Positions 1 through 7,993 of a DNA stretch of 64,000 nt are shown here, piece after piece (position 1 is the stretch's first letter; every line of letters begins with the position of its first letter). A program made the translations under genes and the position numbers. A model generated the notes under the pieces. The model worked only from the letters and a program-made list of their open reading frames with translations, did not search any database and was not told the origin of the DNA. Origin of the DNA: Roseateles amylovorans (lineage in GTDB: Bacteria; Pseudomonadota; Gammaproteobacteria; Burkholderiales; Burkholderiaceae_C); NCBI RefSeq assembly GCF_025398155.2, contig NZ_CP104562.2, positions 2,294,001 to 2,358,000 on the forward strand, read 5' to 3'.

Positions 1-437
1 GTCACCGGCTGCCAGAGCAGCAGATCGACCGGACGATCCAGCCCCTGGGCCACCGGCCCGGCCAACAGCGCACCCGCGCGCAGGCCCCACAGCCACAGCG
101 GGGTGTTCCCGCGCTGTTCTGCGGGCAAGCGCTCGGTCAACCAGCGGGCGCCCAGCAGGGCGTCCTCGATCCAATCGGTCCAGGTGGCGTCGGCGAAATC
201 GCCGTCGCTGTCGCCGCAACCCAGCAGGTCCATCACCAGCACCTCGGCGCCGGCGGCCGCGAAAGCGCGGGCCGCCAGCGCGGTCATGCGGCGCGACTTG
301 TTCATTTCCTCGCCGAACGGCGGGAGCCACAGCAGTTGGGCCCGGGGCGTGACCACGCCCTGCGCGGGATGGAACACGCACAGTCGCTGGCCGCGGTCAC
401 CGGCATCCAGGAAGAATGGGCGGCTCGCGGCAGTCAT
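1..437 (-). CDS. Exosortase A system-associated hydrolase 2 (partial, C-terminus off the left edge)
   Basis: The first 145 residues of an alpha/beta-hydrolase are visible. The start is ATG at 437. The N-terminus has the hallmarks of the exosortase-A-associated hydrolase 2 family: PFFLDAGDRGQRLCVFHPA, then LPPFGEEMNKSRRM, then VMDLLGCGDSDGDFADA and WLWGLRAGALLAG. These proteins accompany exosortase A (EpsH) loci and are thought to act on exopolysaccharide or surface-lipid intermediates; the exact substrate is unknown. It lies 19 nt downstream of the acyl carrier protein gene on the same strand, so the two are probably co-transcribed. The catalytic C-terminal half is outside the window. Family assignment is confident, function is not. 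Confidence 0.85.
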   Translation of the reverse strand, partial: MTAASRPFFLDAGDRGQRLCVFHPAQGVVTPRAQLLWLPPFGEEMNKSRRMTALAARAFAAAGAEVLVMDLLGCGDSDGDFADATWTDWIEDALLGARWLTERLPAEQRGNTPLWLWGLRAGALLAGPVAQGLDRPVDLLLWQPV

Positions 438-456
438 GGCCTGGGACGCCGGCCGC

Positions 457-708
457 TCAGGCGGCCAGCTTCTGGTCGACGAAGTCGGCCAGCGCGCCCA
501 CCGTGGCGAAAGTGGAGCCGTCGATCTCGTCGTCGTCCATGACGATGCCGAACTGTTCCTCCAGCGCGGTGATCAGGCTGACCACGGCCATCGAGTCGAG
601 CTCGGGAATCGCGCCGAGCAGCGCGGTGTCGCTGGTGAAGGCCTTGGCGCGGCCCTCCAGGCTGAGGACGTCGTCCAGGATGTCGAGCAGGTGTTGTTGG
701 GTGTTCAT
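457..708 (-). CDS. Acyl carrier protein, exosortase A cluster
   Basis: An 83-aa acyl carrier protein. The phosphopantetheine attachment serine is Ser39 in IPELDSMAVV, followed by the usual helix-rich, acidic C-terminal half (DDDEIDGSTFATVGALADFV). It presumably carries an acyl chain activated by the divergently transcribed AMP-dependent ligase and passes it to a surface-polysaccharide or lipid product. It is transcribed away from the ligase across a gap of about 200 nt and is followed closely by the hydrolase gene. It is a dedicated ACP rather than the housekeeping AcpP, judging by its sequence and neighbours. Confidence 0.88.
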   Translation of the reverse strand: MNTQQHLLDILDDVLSLEGRAKAFTSDTALLGAIPELDSMAVVSLITALEEQFGIVMDDDEIDGSTFATVGALADFVDQKLAA

Positions 709-915
709 GTTCGGGGCGGATCTTAACTGTGGCCCTCTGCCGGGCCGTCTGGGATGGACCCCCCATCCCAAGGGGATCCCACGGGTCTGGGGAGGTGGCG
801 GACGGTCTGGCCCGCACGCTGCGTGAGATACTTTTTCGTCATTGTTCCCGAGTCCCGTCCGCGATCCGTACCGAGCGTGCGCGCACGGTCCGCGACCCGC
901 CGACCTCCCGCGCCC

Positions 916-2550
916 ATGCCCGTCACCGACAGCCACCTGCTTCCGCACCTCATCCGGCTCAGCGCCGAACGCGATCCGCAGGCGATCGCGCTGCGCGACG
1001 GCGCCCGCACGCTGGACTACGCCACGCTGGACGCCCAGGTGCAGGCGCTGGCGCAGGGCCTGCTGTCGCTGGGCCTGGGCCGGGCGGAGCGGGTCGGCAT
1101 CTACCTGGACAAGCGCGTCGAGACCGTGGTGGCCAGCTTTGCGGCGCCGGCGGCCGGCGGCGTGTTCGTGCCGATCAATCCGATCCTCAAGGCCGAGCAG
1201 GTCGGTTTCATCGTGCGGGATTGCGACGTCCGGATCCTGATCACTTCGCGCGAGCGTTACGCGGCGTTGCAACCGGTGCTGGCCGAATGCCCGTCGGTGC
1301 GGCAGGTGGTGCTGGTGGATGCGGCCGCCGATGCCGCGCCGACCGCGGGTCCGGCATCGACCGCCCCAGGCTGGCTGCGTTATGCCGATCTGCTGGACGT
1401 GCCGTCGCGCGCCGCCCATCGGGTCATCGATACCGACATGGTGGCGATCCTCTACACCTCCGGCTCGACCGGCCGCCCCAAGGGCGTGGTGCTGTCGCAT
1501 CGCAACATGGTCGCGGGGGCGAAGAGCGTGGCCAGCTATCTCGGCAACCGACCGGAGGACCGCCTGCTGGCGGCCTTGCCGCTGTCCTTCGATGCAGGCT
1601 TCAGCCAGCTGACGACGGCGTTTCACAGCGGGGCGTCGGTCTCCTTGCTGAACTACCTGATGCCGCGCGATGTGCTCAAGGCGCTGGAGCGCGACCGCAT
1701 CACCGGCCTGACCGCCGTGCCGCCGCTCTACATCCAGCTGGCACAGCTGGAATGGCCTTCTGCGATCGATGCGCACCTGCGCTACTTCGCCAACACCGGT
1801 GGCCACATGCCGCGTGAGACGCTTGATGCGCTGCGCCAGCGTGTGCCGAGCGCGCAACCCTTTCTGATGTACGGCCTGACCGAGGCCTTCCGCTCGACCT
1901 ATCTGCCGCCGGAGGAAGTGGACCGCCGCCCCGATTCCATCGGCAAGGCGATCCCGAACGCCGAGATCCTGGTGCTGCGCGAGGACGGCACGCCCTGCGC
2001 GCCCGATGAGCCGGGCGAGCTGGTGCATCGCGGCGCGCTGGTGGGCCTGGGCTATTGGAACGATGCGGAGAAAACCGCCGAGCGCTACCGCCTGCTGCCC
2101 GCAGGAGCGCCGAGTCGCGAGGCGGGACTGCAGCTGCCGGAATACGCGGTTTTCTCCGGCGACACGGTGCGCATGGATGCGGACGGCTTCCTCTACTTCA
2201 TCGGTCGGCGCGATGAAATGATCAAGACCTCCGGCTACCGGGTGAGCCCGACCGAGGTGGAAGAGATCCTCTATGCGACCCAACTGGTCGGCGAGTGCGT
2301 GGCCTTCGGTGTCAAGCATGCGGCGCTGGGCCAGGCGATCCAGGTGATCGCCACGCCGCCGGCCGGCGCAGCGGCGCTGGACAGTGCCGCGCTGCTGGCG
2401 GCCTGCCGGGCCCGCATGCCGGCCTACATGATCCCGGCTGGCTTTGTCGAGAAGACCGGTCCGCTGCCCCGCAATCCCAATGGCAAGATCGACCGCAAGC
2501 TGCTGAGCACCGAATGGCTCGCGCAACGCGACGATGCCGCCACTTCCTGA
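916..2550 (+). CDS. Acyl-CoA ligase (AMP-forming), exosortase A system-associated
   Basis: A 544-aa member of the ANL (acyl/aryl-CoA synthetase) superfamily. The ATP/AMP-binding loop ILYTSGSTGRPKGVVLSH lies near residue 180. A second adenylate-forming motif, YGLTEAFRS, is near residue 320, and the C-terminal catalytic lysine motif NPNGKIDRKLL is close to the end. It should activate a carboxylic acid as an acyl-adenylate and load it onto the neighbouring ACP. The ATG at 916 is preferred because the family alignment begins there (PVTDSHLLPHLIRLSAERDP); the in-frame sequence upstream is low-quality and extends into the divergent promoter region. The PLP decarboxylase follows after 18 nt, which suggests an operon. 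Confidence 0.9.
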   Translation: MPVTDSHLLPHLIRLSAERDPQAIALRDGARTLDYATLDAQVQALAQGLLSLGLGRAERVGIYLDKRVETVVASFAAPAAGGVFVPINPILKAEQVGFIVRDCDVRILITSRERYAALQPVLAECPSVRQVVLVDAAADAAPTAGPASTAPGWLRYADLLDVPSRAAHRVIDTDMVAILYTSGSTGRPKGVVLSHRNMVAGAKSVASYLGNRPEDRLLAALPLSFDAGFSQLTTAFHSGASVSLLNYLMPRDVLKALERDRITGLTAVPPLYIQLAQLEWPSAIDAHLRYFANTGGHMPRETLDALRQRVPSAQPFLMYGLTEAFRSTYLPPEEVDRRPDSIGKAIPNAEILVLREDGTPCAPDEPGELVHRGALVGLGYWNDAEKTAERYRLLPAGAPSREAGLQLPEYAVFSGDTVRMDADGFLYFIGRRDEMIKTSGYRVSPTEVEEILYATQLVGECVAFGVKHAALGQAIQVIATPPAGAAALDSAALLAACRARMPAYMIPAGFVEKTGPLPRNPNGKIDRKLLSTEWLAQRDDAATS

Positions 2551-2568
2551 ATCGCCAAGGCAGCCCCC

Positions 2569-3846
2569 GTGAGTACCGACGACAAGACGATCGCCAGCCC
2601 GCCCATCGCCGCCGCCAAGCCGGTGCCCCAGCACGCCCCGATGGATCAGTTTGCCGTTGCCGATGGCGAGCTGCTGATCGGCGGCCAGCGCCTGTCCCGC
2701 CTGGCGGACCGCATCGGCCGCACGCCGTTCTATGCCTGCGATCGCAGCCTGTTGACACACCGCGTCCATGCCTTGCGGGCGGCACTGCCCGTCGGCATCG
2801 AACTGCATTACGCGATGAAGGCCAACCCGATGCCGGCGGTGGTCGCTCACATGGCCGGTCTGGTGGATGGCATCGATGTGGCCTCCGGCGGCGAACTGCA
2901 GGTGGCGCTGGACGCTGGCGCAGATCCGCGCGAGATCAGCTTTGCCGGCCCCGGCAAGAGCGCTCTCGAGCTCAAACAGGCCTTGGCGGCCGGCATCCTG
3001 ATCAACATCGAGTCCTTCCGCGAGGTCGAGCTGCTGCGTCAGCTGTCAGCGGAGACCGGCTATGCGGCACGCGTCGCGGTGCGGGTGAATCCGGACTTCG
3101 AGCTGAAGTCCTCCGGCATGAAGATGGGCGGCGGCCCGAAGCAGTTCGGCGTTGATGCCGAGCAGGTGCCGGACCTGCTGGCTCGCATCGGTGAGGCGGG
3201 GCTGGGCTTCGAAGGCTTCCATCTCTTCGCCGGCTCGCAGAACCTCAAGCCGGAAGCGATCGTCGAGGCCCAGCAGAAGAGCTTCGAACTGGCGCTGCGT
3301 CTGGCCAAGGACGCGCCCGCGCCGGTGCGGGTGCTCAACTTGGGCGGCGGCTTCGGCATCCCGTATTTCCCGGGCGAGCAGCGGCTGGATCTGGCGCCGA
3401 TTGGTGCCAACCTCGCCGCGTTGCTGCAGCGGTCCCAGGTCGAGATGCCCGGCGTGCGGCTGGTCATCGAACTGGGCCGCTACCTGGTGGGCGAGGCCGG
3501 TGTCTATGTGTGCCGCGTGGTGGACCGCAAGGTTTCGCGCGGGCAGGTCTATCTGGTGACGGATGGTGGCCTGCATCACCATCTGGCGGCCTCCGGCAAC
3601 TTCGGTCAGGTGATCCGCAAGAACTACCCGGTCGCGATCGGCAACCGCATGGACGGCGCGATGGAGCCCGGCGTGTCGGTGGTGGGGCCCTTGTGCACGC
3701 CGCTGGACCTGCTGGGCGAGCGCATGAGCCTGGCCCATGCGGAGCCCGGCGATCTGGTGGTGGTGTTCCAGTCGGGCGCGTACGGCATCACGGCCAGTCC
3801 GCAGAACTTCCTGAGCCATCCTGCGGCGGCCGAGGTGCTGGTGTGA
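2569..3846 (+). CDS. PLP-dependent decarboxylase, exosortase A system-associated
   Basis: A 425-aa fold-type III (alanine racemase/DAP decarboxylase-like) enzyme. The PLP lysine lies in ELHYAMKANPMP (about residue 84). The phosphate-binding glycine loop is LNLGGGFGIPYFPGE (about residue 260). The C-terminal half has the usual VVGPLCTPLD and FQSGAYGITAS segments with an active-site cysteine. The start is GTG at 2569 behind an AAGGCAG ribosome-binding site; an ATG exists 24 codons in. Members of this subfamily travel with exosortase A, the ACP and the acyl ligase, presumably making an amine or amino-acid precursor for the surface polymer. The substrate is not known. The stop codon overlaps the next start (GTGA). 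Confidence 0.9.
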   Translation: MSTDDKTIASPPIAAAKPVPQHAPMDQFAVADGELLIGGQRLSRLADRIGRTPFYACDRSLLTHRVHALRAALPVGIELHYAMKANPMPAVVAHMAGLVDGIDVASGGELQVALDAGADPREISFAGPGKSALELKQALAAGILINIESFREVELLRQLSAETGYAARVAVRVNPDFELKSSGMKMGGGPKQFGVDAEQVPDLLARIGEAGLGFEGFHLFAGSQNLKPEAIVEAQQKSFELALRLAKDAPAPVRVLNLGGGFGIPYFPGEQRLDLAPIGANLAALLQRSQVEMPGVRLVIELGRYLVGEAGVYVCRVVDRKVSRGQVYLVTDGGLHHHLAASGNFGQVIRKNYPVAIGNRMDGAMEPGVSVVGPLCTPLDLLGERMSLAHAEPGDLVVVFQSGAYGITASPQNFLSHPAAAEVLV

Positions 3847-4895
3847 GCTCGTCGCCGCGCCTGGCGCAGCTGGATGCGCTGCGCGGCCTCGCGGCGCTGG
3901 CGGTGGTGCTGTTTCATTACACGACCCGGTATGACGCGCTGTTCGGCCACACCAGCGCGCCCTTGGCATCGGTGCCCTGGGGCCATGTGGGTGTGAACCT
4001 GTTCTTCATGATCAGCGGCTTCGTGATCTTCATGACGCTGGAGCGCACGCCGCGGCCGATGGATTTCGTCGTCTCCCGATTCAGTCGGCTGTATCCGGCC
4101 TACTGGGGCGCCTTGCTGCTGACCTTCGCGTTGACCCATGCGATCGGCCTGCCCGGCAAGACGGTGGGCTGGGAGACCTTGCTGGTCAACGTGTCCATGG
4201 TGCAGGGCGTGTTCGGCGTGCCGCATGTGGACGGGGTCTACTGGACCTTGGAAGTCGAACTGCTGTTCTATGCCTGGGCGCTGCTGAGCCATCGCGCGGG
4301 CGGTGCCCATGGCCTGCGGCTGTTTCTCTTCGGCTGCCTGGCGCTGCGGCTGGTGTATCTCGGCTTCAGCACCTTCTGGCACATCGACCTGCCGTGGATG
4401 GGTCAACGCTGGCTGCTGCTGCCCTCCATCGCCTGGTTCGCGCTGGGGGTGGCGATCTATCGGATCAGCCGCGCGGAGGTGTTGCCGCGACGGGATGCCG
4501 GCTTGGCGCTGGCGGCGGTGCTGGTGATCGCATTGGCGGATGGGTTGGAACTGGCCGCACTGGCGGCGGTGTTCTTCGTGCTGCTGCTGGGCGCGGCACG
4601 GGCGCGTTGGACCTGGCTGGCGCATCCGGTGCTGCTGTGGCTGGGCGCGATTTCCTACACCCTGTACCTGCTGCACGAGAACATCGGCTGGGCGGTGATC
4701 CGTCGCCTGGAGCTGTGGGGCGTGTCGGCCAATCTGGCGATCCTGGCGGCCTTCGTGCTGTCGTTGGCACTGGCGCATGTGCTGACGACCTGGGTCGAGC
4801 AGCCGGCCATGCCCTGGATCCGTCGGCGATACGGCGCCGCTTCGGTACATCCTCACAGCGCTCCGGACCCCGTCTCCGGTGCCGCGCCGCGCTGA
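3843..4895 (+). CDS. Acyltransferase 3 family membrane protein
   Basis: A 350-aa multi-spanning membrane protein of the acyltransferase-3 (OafA/YrhL-like) family. The N-terminal signature is LAQLDALRGLAALAVVLFHY, followed by GVNLFFMISGFVIF, VSRFSRLYPAYW and about ten hydrophobic segments. Such enzymes O-acetylate or O-acylate surface polysaccharides. The GTG start at 3843 overlaps the decarboxylase stop by 4 nt, indicating translational coupling within the exosortase-associated operon. The target sugar cannot be read from the sequence. Confidence 0.88.
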   Translation: MSSSPRLAQLDALRGLAALAVVLFHYTTRYDALFGHTSAPLASVPWGHVGVNLFFMISGFVIFMTLERTPRPMDFVVSRFSRLYPAYWGALLLTFALTHAIGLPGKTVGWETLLVNVSMVQGVFGVPHVDGVYWTLEVELLFYAWALLSHRAGGAHGLRLFLFGCLALRLVYLGFSTFWHIDLPWMGQRWLLLPSIAWFALGVAIYRISRAEVLPRRDAGLALAAVLVIALADGLELAALAAVFFVLLLGAARARWTWLAHPVLLWLGAISYTLYLLHENIGWAVIRRLELWGVSANLAILAAFVLSLALAHVLTTWVEQPAMPWIRRRYGAASVHPHSAPDPVSGAAPR

Positions 4896-5085
4896 TGATC
4901 ATCGCCCGAGCGGCCCTGGCGCCGATCGAGGTGTCTGTGGTGGTGTCGGTGAGGTTGCCGCGTCGGCGTCGCGGGGCAAACGGGTGACACGCGGGCGACG
5001 GGCGAGTGGAGGAAGACCCGGTCGGCGGCGTCCTCCTTGCTGATCGCCGATGATCGCGGCTCGACGATCGACGATGCAAAGCCGG

Positions 5086-6009
5086 ATGACTGAAGAACGA
5101 AAGATTCCCTGGGGTGCCGTGGCCATTGGCGCGGTGGCGGTGCTGTCCTGTGCGGGCATGCTGGCGGCGGGCGTGGCGATGATGCGTCCCGCGAAGAACG
5201 TGACGCCGGAGGACAAGCTGGCCAGCCGCATCCAGGGCATTCGCGGCATGCCGGTCACGGCGCCCGATTGCGCGCCGCTGCTGCACGGCGAGCAGCCGGT
5301 GGTGGTGCTGGTGATGGGCCAGTCCAATGCCGCCAATCATGCCCAGCCTGCGCGCGAGCCGGCGCCGCCGATGCCGGTGCTGCATGACGGTGGATGCGGC
5401 CTGTCCTCCGCCCCGTTGCCGGGTGGCACCGGAACGGGCGGCAGCCTGTGGCCGTCAGTGAACCAGGCCCTGAACGGCCGCTGGCAGGGGCATCCGATCG
5501 TCTGGTCGGTGATTGCGGTGGACAGCAGCACCATCGACGAATGGGCCATGCCGCAGAGCCCATTGCGCCAGTACTGGCAGATGCAGGTCGACCGCATCAA
5601 GGGCACCCACTGGCCGGTGGTGGCGGTGCTGTGGCAGCAAGGCGAGGCCGATGCCCGCGATCGCACCGCGATGGCTGACTACCGCGATGGCCTGGCTGCG
5701 CTGCGTGCCGGTGTGGTGGCGCGTGGCATTGATGCGCCGTGGTGGGTGGCACGTTCGACGCATTGCCCGCCGCATGACGGCGGCCAGGTGCGTGAAGCGG
5801 TGCGGCAGCTGCTGGTGATTCCGGACAGCGGTTTCGTGGAGGGTCCGGATACGGACCAGATTCCGGCCGCGGAGCGGGACGGCTGTCACTTCACGGCGCA
5901 GGGCGTCAATGACGCGGCGGCGTTGTGGGTCGCGCGGTTGAAGCCGGTGGCGAGTGGCGCGGCGGGGGTGCCCGGGGTGGCGGCGTCCGGGGTGGCGGCC
6001 GGGAAATAG
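5086..6009 (+). CDS. Membrane-anchored SGNH-type (sialate O-acetylesterase-like) hydrolase
   Basis: A 307-aa protein with an N-terminal signal-anchor (residues about 9-33, AVAIGAVAVLSCAGMLAAG) and a periplasmic SGNH esterase domain. The motifs seen are VLVMGQSNAAN (nucleophile serine about residue 80), VLWQQGEADARD (oxyanion block) and RDGCHFTAQG (Asp/His pair near residues 265 and 268). It resembles carbohydrate O-acetylesterases. Because it follows the acyltransferase-3 gene, the pair may add and remove acyl groups on the same exopolysaccharide; that link is inferred. The start is uncertain: ATGs at 5050, 5074 and 5086 are in frame and none has a clear ribosome-binding site. The C-terminus is a Gly/Ala/Val-rich tail. 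Confidence 0.75.
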   Translation: MTEERKIPWGAVAIGAVAVLSCAGMLAAGVAMMRPAKNVTPEDKLASRIQGIRGMPVTAPDCAPLLHGEQPVVVLVMGQSNAANHAQPAREPAPPMPVLHDGGCGLSSAPLPGGTGTGGSLWPSVNQALNGRWQGHPIVWSVIAVDSSTIDEWAMPQSPLRQYWQMQVDRIKGTHWPVVAVLWQQGEADARDRTAMADYRDGLAALRAGVVARGIDAPWWVARSTHCPPHDGGQVREAVRQLLVIPDSGFVEGPDTDQIPAAERDGCHFTAQGVNDAAALWVARLKPVASGAAGVPGVAASGVAAGK

Positions 6010-6230
6010 TCACTGGCGCGGTTGCAGCCTGGACGATCTTCAATCGATGGAGATCAGGTCGGCGCGGATCAATGGGGATGCGCGACCGGTGTTCCGATTT
6101 GAGGACGCGATGGAACGACGTCGATGCGGGCGCCGTGAGCCTCGCTCATCGAACTCCGCGCAGGACATGGTTTCTTTGGCGTTTGAGATGAGGGGCCCGC
6201 TTGAGGCTGGGTTGCACTCGCTGAAGGAAT

Positions 6231-6776
6231 TCAGGCGTCCGCTTGATTCACGAGCGCTTGCAGTTTGAGCACGGTGGCCCAGTTTCGCGTGGTGGTGGCC
6301 TTGCCGACCTTGCCAAGCAAAGCCTCCGCTGCTTTGCTTTCGAGGATGCCGCTGGCGCAATGCAGGTACGCCGCACTTTCTCCGACGATGAATTGCTCTT
6401 GTGACACGGTCAACTGCGCAATGCTGGCGAGGCCCGGCAATGCCTCTGCGTTTTGAACGAAGGCAACCAGCAGGCGCGCGTGATCTTCAGCGGCTTCGGC
6501 CAGCTCGTTTTCTGCCACGATCGTCGACAGCTCCCTCGCCGTTTTGACGATGACAGGGACGTCCACATTCAGCTTGGAGGCGATGGCCTCGGCGATCTTT
6601 GCGGCATGCCCCGCGGGTGCACCTTTGGCGGCGCTGAACACCACATTGCCACTGTTCAGCAGCGTGGCGACGCCGGTATAGCCCAACTCGCCCATCAGGG
6701 TTCGCAGCTCAGCCATCGGAACGCGTTTGGCCTTGCCAACATTGATTCCACGGAGGAGGGCGACGAAGGTGGGCAT
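6231..6776 (-). CDS. DUF1697 domain-containing protein
   Basis: A 181-aa protein matching the DUF1697 family over its whole length. It begins MPTFVALLRGINVGKAKRVP and includes LGYTGVATLLNSGNVVF and the C-terminal TTTRNWATVLKL signature. The family is widespread, cytoplasmic and functionally uncharacterised. It stands alone between the exosortase cluster and the beta-lactamase-fold gene, with about 220 nt of unremarkable sequence on its downstream side (6010-6230). Confidence 0.88.
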   Translation of the reverse strand: MPTFVALLRGINVGKAKRVPMAELRTLMGELGYTGVATLLNSGNVVFSAAKGAPAGHAAKIAEAIASKLNVDVPVIVKTARELSTIVAENELAEAAEDHARLLVAFVQNAEALPGLASIAQLTVSQEQFIVGESAAYLHCASGILESKAAEALLGKVGKATTTRNWATVLKLQALVNQADA

Positions 6777-6868
6777 GGCGATGTGGGTGGGGATGAAGAG
6801 ACGGTGTCAGGGCGTGGCCTTTGCGGGGTCTGCGCAAGGGGTGGACCATTGGAACCGCAAACAGGCCC

Positions 6869-6978
6869 TCAGTCCTGCATGGCCCGCGCGACCAGCAAAG
6901 TGTCGGTGAACTGCTCGAAGCTGACGATCGTGCCCCCGGCCAGACGCCACACATGGGTGGCGCTGGCGGTCGTGGGGC
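6869..6978 (-). pseudogene. C-terminal remnant of a SnoaL/NTF2-like gene
   Basis: Directly after the stop codon of the beta-lactamase-fold gene, an in-frame segment encodes about 36 residues (ATHVWRLAGGTIVSFEQF, then TDTLLVARAM) ending at a TGA at 6869. This reads like the last strands of a SnoaL-like/NTF2-fold protein. There is no start codon, and the rest of that domain is absent, so it is probably a deletion remnant. The family call is from pattern recognition on a short stretch. Confidence 0.5.
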
Positions 6979-7887
6979 TCACCACTGCATCTCGCCTTTG
7001 TTGACCTTGGCGCCGATGTCGAGTGCCAAGCCCATGCCGGCTTGCGGATAGGCCTTCTTCATCGCGTCGATCAGCTCGGCACCGGTCTTGGCCTTGGCGG
7101 CTTCCACATCGAAGCGCTGCAGATAGTCCCGGGTGTAGCGGATGGCGCTGGCGTCCATGGCGGTGCCGGGCGCCATATGGCCGGGCACGACGGTGGCGGG
7201 CTTGAGCGCTTCGAGCTCGTCCAACTGCGCGAACCAGGCTTGGCGCTCGCTGGCTTTCTGGGTGTCCGCGGTCCACACATGCAGATTGCCGAAGATCGCG
7301 ATATTGCCGGCGATGGTCTTGATCGACGGAATCCAGACATAGGGGCGATGGGCCAGCTCGCCGGTGGTGCCACGCACTTCGACGGTTTCGCCGTCAACGA
7401 TCAAGCTCGTGCCTTGCAGCAGGTCGGGCACGATGGGCTTGTGTGGCGCGTTGGCGCCCATTTTGGGCGCCCAGAAGGCCACCTTGCCGGCCAGCTTGGT
7501 CTGGATCTTTTCACGCACGGCCGGTGTGGTCAGCACCTGGGCTTGCGGGAAATACGCCTTCAGCACTTCGGCGCCGAAGTAGAAATCCGGGTCGGCATTG
7601 CTGATGAAGATGGTCTTCAGCGTCTTGCCGCTGTCCAGCACATTGGCTGCCACGCGCAGTGCATCGGCGCGGGTGAATCCACTGTCGATCACCAGGGCTT
7701 CGGTCTTGCCGCTGACCACCACGGCATTGACATGGAAGCTGTTGCCATCGGCGTTGTAGACCTTCACGGTCAGCGGTGCGGCCGTTTGAGCAGCGGCGCC
7801 CGTCGCAGCGGCTGCAACGATCCCCATCGTCAGGGCAGGCAGGAAGAAACCAGTGAGGCGGCGGGCAAAGCGTCGGGGCTGAAACAT
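6979..7887 (-). CDS. Exported beta-lactamase-fold (MBL) protein lacking the canonical HxHxDH motif
   Basis: A 302-aa protein with a Sec signal peptide (residues 1-32, FFLPALTMGIVAAAATGAAAQ) and a metallo-beta-lactamase fold. The position normally holding HxHxDH reads ISNADPDFYFGAE, so most of the usual first zinc ligands are missing. Later family segments (GNLHVWTADT, VVPGHMAPG) are kept. It may be a non-classical or inactive member. The start at ATG 7887 has a GGAG ribosome-binding site. It is transcribed divergently from a LysR regulator, which probably controls it through the palindrome between them. Confidence 0.78.
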   Translation of the reverse strand: MFQPRRFARRLTGFFLPALTMGIVAAAATGAAAQTAAPLTVKVYNADGNSFHVNAVVVSGKTEALVIDSGFTRADALRVAANVLDSGKTLKTIFISNADPDFYFGAEVLKAYFPQAQVLTTPAVREKIQTKLAGKVAFWAPKMGANAPHKPIVPDLLQGTSLIVDGETVEVRGTTGELAHRPYVWIPSIKTIAGNIAIFGNLHVWTADTQKASERQAWFAQLDELEALKPATVVPGHMAPGTAMDASAIRYTRDYLQRFDVEAAKAKTGAELIDAMKKAYPQAGMGLALDIGAKVNKGEMQW

Positions 7888-7946
7888 GGTGCGGTCTCCG
7901 TGGAGGGAAGCGAGGGACGACATGCACTCTAGGTTTTTCGATATGG

Positions 7947-7965
7947 TTGATAAAGTTCGCATCAA
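7947..7965. promoter_or_regulatory. Candidate LysR operator (TTGAT-N9-ATCAA)
   Basis: A perfect inverted repeat, TTGAT then 9 nt then ATCAA, containing the T-N11-A core typical of LysR-type regulators. It sits in the AT-rich 106-nt gap between the divergent MBL gene and the LysR gene, where such regulators usually bind. Confidence 0.55.
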
Positions 7966-7993
7966 TTGAATATTTATTGCTTGGATCGATGCA

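Noticed and set aside
457..2850. A 797-codon minus-strand frame covering the acyl ligase
   Set aside because: Only its last 83 codons (the acyl carrier protein) are genuine; the rest is antisense to the ligase and decarboxylase genes.
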